Shown: one piece after another, positions 26,040 to 33,111 of the stretch
Layout: every line of letters starts with the position of its first letter
Position numbering within the stretch: position 1 is the first letter of the stretch
Origin: CALKXV01 sp965228905
GTDB lineage: Bacteria; Pseudomonadota; Alphaproteobacteria; Rhodobacterales; Rhodobacteraceae
DNA length: 64,000 nt
Assembly (NCBI GenBank): GCA_965228905.1
Contig: CBDDII010000003.1
Span: forward strand, 1,178,001 to 1,242,000
Direction: 5' to 3'
Notes under the pieces: model-generated
The model's input: the letters and a program-made list of their open reading frames with translations, nothing else
Databases searched by the model: none
What the model was told of the DNA's origin: nothing
Made by a program: the position numbers and the translations under genes

Positions 26040-27065
26040 TTGAAGACCGAAATCGCAGTGGTCGGGGCCGGGCTGATTGGCCGCAAACACATCGAGGTTG
26101 TCGCAGCGGAAGCGACACTGGCGGCAATCGTCGATCCCGACCCGGCCGCAAAGTCGCTCGCCGACGAAAAGGCCGTGCCGTGGTTTGCCGACCTTGAAAC
26201 CTGCTTGCGAGAGGCCATGCCAGATGGGGCCATCGTCGCAACCCCCAATCACATGCACCTTCAACATGGGGCGACCTGCCTGAATGCAGGCGTCCCGGCA
26301 CTGATCGAAAAGCCGCTTGCCTCCTCTGCCGCCGAAGGTAGTCAACTGCTCGATCTGGAGCGAAGCTCCGGCACCCCGATCCTTGTCGGACACCACCGGC
26401 GGCACTCGCCGATCGCCAAAGCGGCCAAGGCTGCCATCGAAAGCGGCCGGATCGGGCGCGTTGTGACGGTCAATGCTCAGTTCTGGCTGAACAAGCCGGA
26501 CGACTATTTCGATGCCACGTGGCGCACAAGGGAAGGCGGCGGGCCGACCTACATCAACCTGATCCACGACATTGATCTTTTGCAGCACTTCTGCGGCCCG
26601 ATCCTGCGGGTGCAGGCGCGTGAGGCGAACAGCGTCAGGGGATTCGAGGTGGAAGACACAAGTGCGGTCATCCTGGAGTTCGCCTCGGGGGCTTTGGGAA
26701 CCGTTTCAATCTGTGATGCGACGTCCGCCCCCTGGAGTTGGGAACTGACCGCGGGCGAAAACCCGGCCTATCCGCAAACAGACCAGTCCTGTTACACACT
26801 GGGCGGCACGGAAGGGGCGCTATCTGTCCCGGACATGAAGGTCTGGCGTCACGAGGGCGAGCAAAGCTGGTGGTCCCCGATCCATTCCGCCACGCTGGAG
26901 GCCCCTTCGGAAGACCCGATCCTGAACCAGTTCCGGCATTTCCTTGAAGTAATCGGGAACAGGGCCGCACCACTTGTCTCGGCCGCCGATGGCCTCAGCA
27001 ACATCATGGTTCTGGATGCGATCAAGCGCGCGGCGAAATCGGGCACCGTCGAGACTGTCGGTTAG
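26040..27065 (+). CDS. Gfo/Idh/MocA-family oxidoreductase
   Basis: 341 residues from a rare TTG start, chosen because GGGGGAT lies 8-13 bases upstream and the protein then begins MKTEIAVVGAGLIGRKH. The N-terminal Rossmann motif GAGLIG and the EKPLA motif (about residue 95) are family hallmarks, and a GFO_IDH_MocA C-terminal domain follows. It probably oxidises a sugar, inositol or related polyol with NAD(P). It is 74 bases after dctM and behind a hairpin, so may be read through from the transporter operon. Substrate unknown. Confidence 0.85.
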   Translation: MKTEIAVVGAGLIGRKHIEVVAAEATLAAIVDPDPAAKSLADEKAVPWFADLETCLREAMPDGAIVATPNHMHLQHGATCLNAGVPALIEKPLASSAAEGSQLLDLERSSGTPILVGHHRRHSPIAKAAKAAIESGRIGRVVTVNAQFWLNKPDDYFDATWRTREGGGPTYINLIHDIDLLQHFCGPILRVQAREANSVRGFEVEDTSAVILEFASGALGTVSICDATSAPWSWELTAGENPAYPQTDQSCYTLGGTEGALSVPDMKVWRHEGEQSWWSPIHSATLEAPSEDPILNQFRHFLEVIGNRAAPLVSAADGLSNIMVLDAIKRAAKSGTVETVG

Positions 27066-27622
27066 AGCGACGCGCCTTCGACCTCCCGCTCCAGACGGTT
27101 GATCGCCTCTTTCAACCCTTCACGATGCGGATGAATCGCTTCGACTTCGCGCCAGGCAGCAAGTGCATCCTCGGGGCTTCCGATATCTTCCATGATCAAC
27201 GCCAGCCCACTCATCGCACCGAAATGGCGCGGGTTCAGGGCCAGGGTCATCCGAATGTCGGCCAGCGACTGGCCGAACCTACGCTCCTGGAAAAACGCGG
27301 TTGCCCGGGCGTTGTACCCTTCGGCGAAGTCAGGCGCATGGTCGATAAGTGCCGTGAAATGTTCGACGGCAAGCTTGGTGTTTCCTTCGCCCAGGGCCGT
27401 TCGACCCCTGTCCAGAAGAAGGTCCATCGACGGTGATCCCGATTGCGACCAGATATCGTAAATCCGAGATTCGATCTGTATCGCCGCTTCCGCATCATCG
27501 CCCCGCAACCCCTCGAAAAGCGCTTCGAGTTCTGCTTCATCCGCATGTAACGAAGTCAGATTAAGCAGGATCGCAAGAAATGCCGTAACGGCGCATTTGA
27601 GATGTGAAGAAATTCGAACCAT
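27062..27622 (-). CDS. Secreted tetratricopeptide-repeat protein
   Basis: 186 residues with a signal peptide of about 27 residues and three TPR-like helical pairs (for example GNTKLAVEHFTALIDHAPDF, then GYNARATAFFQERRFGQSL, then IGSPEDALAAWREVEAIHP). Such small periplasmic TPR proteins mediate protein-protein contact; the partner is unknown. It converges with the oxidoreductase (4-base overlap) and is divergent from the SCP2-domain gene. The frame remains open far upstream but that part is antisense to other genes. Confidence 0.8.
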   Translation of the reverse strand: MVRISSHLKCAVTAFLAILLNLTSLHADEAELEALFEGLRGDDAEAAIQIESRIYDIWSQSGSPSMDLLLDRGRTALGEGNTKLAVEHFTALIDHAPDFAEGYNARATAFFQERRFGQSLADIRMTLALNPRHFGAMSGLALIMEDIGSPEDALAAWREVEAIHPHREGLKEAINRLEREVEGASL

Positions 27623-27685
27623 AGAGGAAGCGTACCCTATCTCGGGCCGAAATCGAGCCCCATAACGCTTTAGTGAGGAGAAACC

Positions 27686-27976
27686 ATGAGCGACGTCATA
27701 GAAAAGGCCGTTTCGGCACTGAACGAAAAGCTGGGCGCCGGCGCGTTCGACGGCACCGCGAAATTCGTGATCGAGGACGAAGGCGCGATCATGCTCGACA
27801 GCGACGGTGCAAGGGCAGGCGATGACGAAGCCGAGGTGACGATGACAGCGGATGCCGAGACGTTCGAGGAAATCCTGACAGGGGCGCTTAATCCAACCGC
27901 AGCCTTCATGTCGGGCAAGCTGAAAGTGGATGGCGACATGGGTGCCGCCATGCGGCTGGCCCCGGCCCTGGCCTGA
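27686..27976 (+). CDS. SCP2 sterol-binding domain protein
   Basis: 96 residues consisting of a lone SCP2 domain: a hydrophobic N-terminal helix, the middle DAEVTMTADAETFEEIL-type segment (here EAEVTMTADAETFEEIL) and the closing GKLKVDGDMGAAMRL. SCP2 domains bind lipids or acyl-CoA. A GAGGAGA site precedes the ATG. Three bases separate it from the alpha/beta hydrolase gene, so the pair is probably one operon concerned with lipid metabolism. Confidence 0.88.
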   Translation: MSDVIEKAVSALNEKLGAGAFDGTAKFVIEDEGAIMLDSDGARAGDDEAEVTMTADAETFEEILTGALNPTAAFMSGKLKVDGDMGAAMRLAPALA

Positions 27977-27979
27977 GGT

Positions 27980-28909
27980 ATGGAGCAGGCGCCGTTCTTC
28001 AACGACCTTGCCGAAGGCCCCGATGAGGTTTCCGCCTATTGGCGCAAGACCAGCGACGGTTTGCGCCTGCGGCTGGTCCATTGGCCGGTGGTCAAGGCAC
28101 GGGGGACAATCCTGCTTTTTACCGGTCGGACGGAATACGCCGAAAAATACGGGCGCATCGCGAAGGATCTGACCACGTCCGGATACGCTGTTTTGACAGT
28201 CGATTGGCGCGGGCAGGGGCTGTCCGACCGGGTCGCCAGCGACCCGCGTCTTGGCCATATCGGCGATTTTGCGGATTATCAGCTCGATGTCGCGGAACTT
28301 CTGCCCGCCGCCTCGGATCTCGATTGCCCGAAACCCTGGACGATGATCGCGCATTCCATGGGCGGCTGCATTGGTCTGCGCGCGCTGATCGAAGGGTTTC
28401 CGGTGGAAAAGGCCGTGTTTTCCGCACCGATGTGGGGGATCAACGTGCCGCCCTGGCTGCGGCCCTTTCCCTATGTCCTGCCCCAGTTGATGCGGTTCCT
28501 GGGTAAGGGGCTGGCGGTCGCACCCGGGACGTCGATCCGGAACTACGTGCAAGACACTGCTTTCGACGACAACATGCTGACCACCGATGCGGACACCTGG
28601 GCCTATCTGTTGCGGCACGCGGACGAAAAGCCCGAGTTTGCCATTGGCGGGCCCACGTTTGACTGGGTCGGCCATGCGGCCTGGGAAACAAGGGGCTTGC
28701 GCCGCCTCCCACGTCCGGACGTGCCTGTACTGACCTTTGTCGGCGGCGACGAAGAAATTGTATCTGTGCCCGCCATCCGCAGGATTCACGAGGGCTGGTC
28801 GGGGGCCGAACTGCGCGTGATCGAAGGCGCACGACATGAAATCATGATGGAAGCGCCCGCGATGCGCGGGCGCTTCCTGAAGGAAACACTGACATTTCTT
28901 GGCGCTTAG
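27980..28909 (+). CDS. Alpha/beta hydrolase, lysophospholipase L2-like (PldB)
   Basis: 309 residues. The oxyanion segment YAEKYGRIAKDL resembles monoacylglycerol lipases, the nucleophile elbow is AHSMGG (about residues 121-126), and the catalytic Asp/His lie late (GGDEEIV, GARHEIMME). The PldB/serine aminopeptidase S33 group hydrolyses lysophospholipids or monoacylglycerols. It follows the SCP2 gene with a 3-base gap and lacks a signal peptide, suggesting a cytoplasmic or membrane-associated role. Confidence 0.87.
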   Translation: MEQAPFFNDLAEGPDEVSAYWRKTSDGLRLRLVHWPVVKARGTILLFTGRTEYAEKYGRIAKDLTTSGYAVLTVDWRGQGLSDRVASDPRLGHIGDFADYQLDVAELLPAASDLDCPKPWTMIAHSMGGCIGLRALIEGFPVEKAVFSAPMWGINVPPWLRPFPYVLPQLMRFLGKGLAVAPGTSIRNYVQDTAFDDNMLTTDADTWAYLLRHADEKPEFAIGGPTFDWVGHAAWETRGLRRLPRPDVPVLTFVGGDEEIVSVPAIRRIHEGWSGAELRVIEGARHEIMMEAPAMRGRFLKETLTFLGA

Positions 28910-29199
28910 GCGACCGAGCGCGGTCGTGGTGCCGCCACTTTGGGTGACTTCCGCAGAAGCCGGGATGCCTTGCCGATCAAACCCGAACGGCTTGGCGCGG
29001 GCTGCGGTTGATCGGCCATTTCGAGAATGTCGATCAACTCGTCATGATCGAGAAACCCGGCATAGCTGACGCGGAGGGATCGCGGGCGGCTGTTCTTTTC
29101 CGGCCTTTGCGACTTTTCTTCGGGTTTGAATCCTGCGCACGGAGAGGTTTTGCTCAGGAAACAGGTGCCGGTACCACGGCAATACTTGAACTCACACAT
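28906..29199 (-). CDS. Small cysteine-rich hypothetical protein
   Basis: 97 residues if it starts at 29199, where GGTGGA precedes the ATG. The N-terminal 21 residues contain four cysteines spaced Cx4Cx5Cx7C (Cys2, 7, 13, 21), then a basic, Arg/Lys-rich linker, a short acidic helix (DHDELIDILEMAD) and a basic tail. No family was recognised. The four cysteines could bind zinc or form disulfides. It converges on the hydrolase with a 4-base overlap. Gene status rests on composition and start signal only. Confidence 0.5.
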   Translation of the reverse strand: MCEFKYCRGTGTCFLSKTSPCAGFKPEEKSQRPEKNSRPRSLRVSYAGFLDHDELIDILEMADQPQPAPSRSGLIGKASRLLRKSPKVAAPRPRSVA

Positions 29200-29328
29200 G
29201 TCCACCAACCAGACTTTTACACACAAACGAACAGTCAAACACACGACCGTCCATGAAGGAATTTCTACGCCAGAAATGTGGCGAAAATGTGGCGCAATGA
29301 GAATTAAATAAAATAAAAACAGTATCTT

Positions 29329-29369
29329 AAAAGAAAAATGAGGCGCGTTCCCCCCACGGAACGCGCCTC
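29329..29369 (-). terminator. Intrinsic terminator, leftward
   Basis: GAGGCGCGTTCC and GGAACGCGCCTC form a perfect 12-bp stem with a 6-nt loop. On the minus strand it is followed by ATTTTTCTTTT, a good U tract. It ends a leftward transcript, most simply that of the small secreted-protein gene at 29495-29773. Confidence 0.8.
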
Positions 29370-29494
29370 GCCCCACCCAGCACGAAACGGAGGCCCGAGG
29401 CCGAAGTCACGTTTCGCTGAGCAACTTTTTTTGAAAGATCATGACCGGCCCGACAGGCCCCACACCTGTCGAACCGGATCATGTGGCCTGACCA

Positions 29495-29773
29495 TCAGAG
29501 CGCCTTGTCATTCAGGTCAGCTTGGTACGAGAATTTGGCTTGGACAGCCCGCTCGCCCTCAAGAGCCGCATATCCCGGCGTCCTGGCAATTGGTGTGCTC
29601 GCGTCTGAACGGGACTTCATGTCAGACACAAGGGCATTGACCACCATCGGCTTGGCAGCGGTTTCGATCTGGTGCGACCGAATTTTCTCAAAGGGAATGT
29701 ACGCTCCATAGCCTGCCACGACGACGAGGCAGAGAGACAGAAACGGCTTCAAGGACGAACGGACCATCTTCAT
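29495..29773 (-). CDS. Small hypothetical protein with N-terminal membrane or signal helix
   Basis: 92 residues. A hydrophobic helix (residues about 9-24, PFLSLCLVVVAGYGAY) is followed by a hydrophilic domain with no recognisable motif. It may be a secreted or single-pass membrane protein. A GTG two codons upstream is an alternative start. An intrinsic terminator lies 125 bases downstream in the right orientation, which supports a real leftward transcript. No homologous family recognised. Confidence 0.5.
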   Translation of the reverse strand: MKMVRSSLKPFLSLCLVVVAGYGAYIPFEKIRSHQIETAAKPMVVNALVSDMKSRSDASTPIARTPGYAALEGERAVQAKFSYQADLNDKAL

Positions 29774-29779
29774 TACCAC

Positions 29780-30115
29780 TTACTTGTTACGCTTACTTAC
29801 ACACTTTTCACACGAGGCTTGTACCAAGCGCCTCGAAGACATTTTTAGGCCGGAAATGTGGCAGGATTGGGGCGCGAAACCAGGAATAAGGCGGGCTTGC
29901 TCCGCTTTATCATCTCTAATGTTGTGCGCCAGTACCGCACTGTGGATGCACCGGAAACGATTGCGGATTTTTGGGGCGAGAATGTGATGGGCGACCGTGG
30001 CTCTTCACATAAAAGCGATTCCTAACCGAATCCTGATACCGCCGCCAACACTCGGCACCCGAGGCAGTTTTGTCGGCTTCGACCGAGGCAACCCCGGTCG
30101 AAGCCGACATGTGAC
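29780..30115. other. Intergenic region, no gene recognised
   Basis: About 340 bases between a small leftward gene and leuA. It is relatively AT-rich on its left side, contains an imperfect stem GAGGCTTG...CAAGCGCCTC near 29813-29833 followed by ATTTTT, and ends with the strong hairpin after leuA. Short open frames here have no start signal and look random. Confidence 0.5.
30071..30109 (-). terminator. Terminator-like hairpin after leuA
   Basis: TGTCGGCTTCGACCG and CGGTCGAAGCCGACA form a perfect 15-bp stem with a 9-nt loop, seven bases beyond the leuA stop. Neither strand has a T run after it, so it may act by 3'-end protection or with Rho. Confidence 0.6.
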
Positions 30116-31684
30116 TTAGCCAGCGTCCTTGTAAGACACCTGCTTGACGTCTGCGTCCTTTTCGGACCGTTCGCGTTTCACCAAGAGCCGGTTCAAGGCG
30201 TTCACATAGGCCTTCGCGCTGGCAACCACGGTGTCGGTGTCTGCCGATTGCCCGGTGGTGATACGTCCATCCTCTTCCATCCGTACGCTGACGGTGGCCT
30301 GCGCGTCGGTTCCTTCGGTCACCGCATGGACCTGGTAGAGCTGCAACCGCGCCGAATGCGGAAACAGGGCCTTTACGGCATTGAACGTGGCATCGACCGG
30401 GCCATCGCCTTGTGCTGTCGTGCGTTCATCCTTGCCGTCGATCTCAAGGATCAGGTCAGCCGACTGTGGGGCTTCGGTGCCGCAGATCACGCGCAGGAAC
30501 TTGACCTTGATCCGGTCGATGCCTTCGCCCGCCTCCTGGTCGCGCATCAGGGCGATCAGGTCGTCCTCGAAAACCTCTTTCTTGCGGTCAGCCAGCGCCT
30601 TGAAGCGAACAAAGACGTCGTTCAACTGGTTGTCCGCCAGATCAAAGCCCAATTCGTTCAGCTTGGAGCGCAACGCGGCCCGGCCCGAGTGTTTGCCCAT
30701 GACGATGTTCGTCTCGGTCAGACCCACATCCTCGGGACGCATGATCTCGAAGGTATCGGCGCTTTTCAGCATCCCGTCCTGATGGATGCCGCTTTCGTGG
30801 GCAAAGGCGTTCTTGCCGACGATGGCCTTGTTGTACTGAACCGCAAAGCCCGAAACCGTGGCCACACGGCGCGAGATATGGGTCAGCTTGGTCGCATTGA
30901 CGCCGGTGGAGTAGGGCATGATGTCGCCGCGCACGCGCATGGCCATGACAACCTCTTCCAGCGCGGTGTTGCCAGCGCGCTCGCCCAGACCGTTGATGGT
31001 GCATTCGATCTGGCGCGCGCCACCTTCGACGGCGGCCAGAGAGTTCGCCGTCGCCATGCCAAGGTCGTTGTGACAGTGGGTGGCAAAGATCACATCTTCA
31101 GCCCCTGGCACTTCGGCAATCAGGCGACGGATCAGATCGGCGCTTTCGCGCGGGGCGGTATAGCCGACCGTGTCGGGGATGTTGATTGTCGTGGCCCCGG
31201 CCTTGATGGCGATCTCCACGACGCGGGCCAGATAGTCCCACTCGGTGCGGGTTGCGTCCATTGGCGACCATTGCACGTTGTCGCAAAGGTTGCGGGCGTG
31301 GGTGACCGTTTCATGGATGCGGTCGGCCATTTCATCCATGTTCAGGTTCGGAATCGCACGGTGCTGTGGCGATGTGCCGATAAACGTGTGGATGCGTGGC
31401 TGTTTCGCGTGCTTCACCGCCTCCCAACACCGGTCGATGTCCTTGAAGTTGGCCCGTGACAATCCGCAGATCACCGCATCCTTGGAGCGTTTCGCGATCT
31501 CGCTCACCGCCTGGAAGTCACCTTCCGAGGCAATCGGAAAGCCCGCCTCGATAATATCGACGCCCATGTCGTCAAGCAGCTCGGCGATCTCCAGCTTTTC
31601 GTTGTGGCTCATCGTGGCGCCGGGGCTTTGCTCGCCATCGCGCAATGTCGTGTCGAAAATCAATACGTGGTCTTTGTCGGCCAT
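30116..31684 (-). CDS. leuA: 2-isopropylmalate synthase
   Basis: 522 residues. The catalytic TIM barrel starts with FDTTLRDGEQSPG and contains the metal-binding HCHNDLG motif; a linker and a C-terminal regulatory (leucine-feedback) domain follow. It condenses 2-oxoisovalerate with acetyl-CoA, the first step of leucine synthesis. Length fits LeuA type 1. It is 11 bases downstream of a cupin gene, and the pair is preceded by a leucine-rich leader peptide and hairpin, so expression is probably controlled by leucyl-tRNA attenuation. Confidence 0.95.
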   Translation of the reverse strand: MADKDHVLIFDTTLRDGEQSPGATMSHNEKLEIAELLDDMGVDIIEAGFPIASEGDFQAVSEIAKRSKDAVICGLSRANFKDIDRCWEAVKHAKQPRIHTFIGTSPQHRAIPNLNMDEMADRIHETVTHARNLCDNVQWSPMDATRTEWDYLARVVEIAIKAGATTINIPDTVGYTAPRESADLIRRLIAEVPGAEDVIFATHCHNDLGMATANSLAAVEGGARQIECTINGLGERAGNTALEEVVMAMRVRGDIMPYSTGVNATKLTHISRRVATVSGFAVQYNKAIVGKNAFAHESGIHQDGMLKSADTFEIMRPEDVGLTETNIVMGKHSGRAALRSKLNELGFDLADNQLNDVFVRFKALADRKKEVFEDDLIALMRDQEAGEGIDRIKVKFLRVICGTEAPQSADLILEIDGKDERTTAQGDGPVDATFNAVKALFPHSARLQLYQVHAVTEGTDAQATVSVRMEEDGRITTGQSADTDTVVASAKAYVNALNRLLVKRERSEKDADVKQVSYKDAG

Positions 31685-31695
31685 CGGTTCAGTCC

Positions 31696-32052
31696 TCAGA
31701 TATGGGGTTTCGGCGCGGGAGGTCTGTCCGCGTCGCCGGAATTGGGTTCGCCCTTCGGCTCGATCAGCAGAACTTTGCATTCGCGTTCGGCACGGGGGCG
31801 ATGCACGACGCCTTTGGGAACGATGAACATCTCGCCAGCGCCCACCTTGCGGGGTGCTTCGCCGTCGATGTCCATTTCCATCTCGCCTTCGAGGACAAGA
31901 AAGAAATCGTCGGTGTCGTCGTGCTTGTGAAAGGGAAACTCGCCTTGAAACTTCACAACCATGACGTCGTTGCCGTTGTAGTCGGCCACGACGTGCGGAT
32001 CCCAGTGGGACGAAAAGCGGGACAGCTTTTCAGCCAGATTGATCGTTTTCAT
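31696..32052 (-). CDS. Cupin-domain protein in the leu operon
   Basis: 118 residues, a single cupin barrel. Motif 1 metal ligands are in FPFHKHDDTDDFFLVLEGE and motif 2 in VPKGVVHRP. The start follows AAAGGAGAAA. It lies between the leu leader and leuA, so it shares the attenuated transcript. It might be a small metal-dependent enzyme or regulator tied to branched-chain metabolism. The function is unknown. Confidence 0.85.
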   Translation of the reverse strand: MKTINLAEKLSRFSSHWDPHVVADYNGNDVMVVKFQGEFPFHKHDDTDDFFLVLEGEMEMDIDGEAPRKVGAGEMFIVPKGVVHRPRAERECKVLLIEPKGEPNSGDADRPPAPKPHI

Positions 32053-32091
32053 GGATTTCTCCTTTAGCGGTGTCTTTGCGGCGCTGAAACC

Positions 32092-32128
32092 CCTCTGAGC
32101 GGTCGCGCCGAAATGGCACGCTCAGAGG
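32092..32128 (-). promoter_or_regulatory. Attenuator hairpin of the cupin-leuA operon
   Basis: On the minus strand CCTCTGAGCG and CGCTCAGAGG form a perfect 10-bp stem around a 17-nt loop. The leader-peptide stop codon (TGA) lies inside the first arm, so a ribosome finishing the leader would cover it while a stalled one would not. The following sequence has only three T's, so this may be an anti-terminator partner or a weak terminator. Confidence 0.6.
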
Positions 32129-32199
32129 CGGCTAAGGAGAAGAAGCAGGTCGGCGGCCGATAGGGCGCGCGTGTTCGTGATATGTGAAACCTGATTCAT
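32122..32199 (-). CDS. leuL: leu operon leader peptide
   Basis: A 25-codon open frame ending with five consecutive leucine codons (CTG CTT CTT CTC CTT), then Ser-Arg-Leu and TGA. The run of Leu codons before a hairpin, upstream of leuA, is the standard layout for transcription attenuation by leucyl-tRNA. No ribosome-binding site precedes the ATG. A promoter (TTTACA, 17 bp, TAGGTT) would start transcription at about the A of the ATG, suggesting a leaderless message as reported for trpL in Sinorhizobium. Confidence 0.75.
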   Translation of the reverse strand: MNQVSHITNTRALSAADLLLLLSRL

Positions 32200-32206
32200 G
32201 GGGGTG

Positions 32207-32235
32207 AACCTAGGCAGAGTGTCGCCTTCTGTAAA
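32207..32235 (-). promoter_or_regulatory. Promoter of the leuL-cupin-leuA operon
   Basis: Minus strand TTTACA (32235-32230) and TAGGTT (32212-32207) with a 17-bp spacer. Seven bases separate the -10 from the leader ATG, so the transcript would begin at or next to the start codon. Confidence 0.55.
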
Positions 32236-32297
32236 GCGTCTTTGGTGGAATCTTAAAAAGCACACCTATATCAATTGGGCCGAGGCGAAAGGGCACG

Positions 32298-32693
32298 ATG
32301 ACTCGAAGATTCCTGCATTGGACGACCAGACAGGCCTGGTTCGGGCTTGGATTGCTCGCACTTCTGGTCGGTCTTGTTGGCGTCGTCCTGCCGTTGCTTC
32401 CGACCACGCCGCTGGTCATTCTGGCCGCATTCGCCTTTTCGAAAAGCTCTCCGCGCTTCGAACGCTGGCTGTTGGAACACCGTTTCTTCGGCCCGATCAT
32501 CTCGGACTGGCGCGCAAACGGAGCCATAGCACCGCGTTACAAGGCCTTTGCCGTTGGTGCGATGATTGTTGTCTTCTGCACAAGTCTTTTCCTGGGCGTG
32601 CCACGCTTTGTGTTGATCGTTCAGGCCGTGGTGCTGGCCGTTGCCGCCACCTTCGTACTCAGCCGTCCAAGCCGCCCGGAATCGGATGCCTGA
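32298..32693 (+). CDS. DUF454 (YbaN) family inner-membrane protein
   Basis: 131 residues with three hydrophobic helices. The first contains the DUF454 signature GLVGVVLPLLPTTPLVILAA, followed by FSKSSPRFERWLL and a final pair of helices. Function of the family is unknown. It is divergent from the leu leader. The start ATG lies after AAAGGGCACG. A hairpin terminator follows 7 bases after the stop. Confidence 0.85.
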   Translation: MTRRFLHWTTRQAWFGLGLLALLVGLVGVVLPLLPTTPLVILAAFAFSKSSPRFERWLLEHRFFGPIISDWRANGAIAPRYKAFAVGAMIVVFCTSLFLGVPRFVLIVQAVVLAVAATFVLSRPSRPESDA

Positions 32694-32700
32694 GACGACA

Positions 32701-32725
32701 GAAGGCGGGAACCGGTCCCGCCTTC
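32701..32725 (+). terminator. Terminator after the DUF454 gene
   Basis: GAAGGCGGGA and TCCCGCCTTC form a perfect 10-bp stem with a 5-nt loop, then AAGTTTATT. It is well placed to end the DUF454 transcript and may also serve the convergent small gene. Confidence 0.6.
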
Positions 32726-32754
32726 AAGTTTATTGATCTACAGTCGCACAGCCT

Positions 32755-32979
32755 TCAGATGGGATCATGCGAAGGCGCACCCCTGAACTCGATCAGCATT
32801 TCCGAAACCTGAACCTGCCGCGACTTCGGGCGACGATAGTCGGGCGCAACGAAAGGATTCGGCTCGCCTTTCGCTTTCCAGCGTCCATAGCTTTGAAGGC
32901 GCACACCTGTGATCAGAAAGTGGATATAGCGGAAGAACTTCGAACGCTGTTCCAGAGCGGTCTTTGAAAAAACTGGCAT
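32755..32979 (-). CDS. Small conserved-looking hypothetical protein
   Basis: 74 residues, basic and soluble, with the compact aromatic start KFFRYIHFLITGVRLQSYGRW. It has a PDYRRPKSRQ segment in the second half and no signal peptide. Codon use and composition look like a real protein, whereas the overlapping plus-strand frame does not. The ribosome-binding site is weak. Family not recognised; possibly Rhodobacterales-specific. Confidence 0.5.
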   Translation of the reverse strand: MPVFSKTALEQRSKFFRYIHFLITGVRLQSYGRWKAKGEPNPFVAPDYRRPKSRQVQVSEMLIEFRGAPSHDPI

Positions 32980-33111
32980 TTGTTACTCGTATTTGATTGG
33001 ACCCGTCGCTGTAGAAAGATATCGAATTTCCATGCGGCGGAAATGCGGCGCAGCGATGAAGATTTCCCGAAGTTTGGTTAACGGGACGGCGACAAATAGT
33101 TAACGGCAGGG

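Noticed and set aside
30071..30109. Classical Rho-independent terminator for leuA with U tract
   Set aside because: The 15-bp stem is perfect but neither strand has a T run after it, so it is called terminator-like only.
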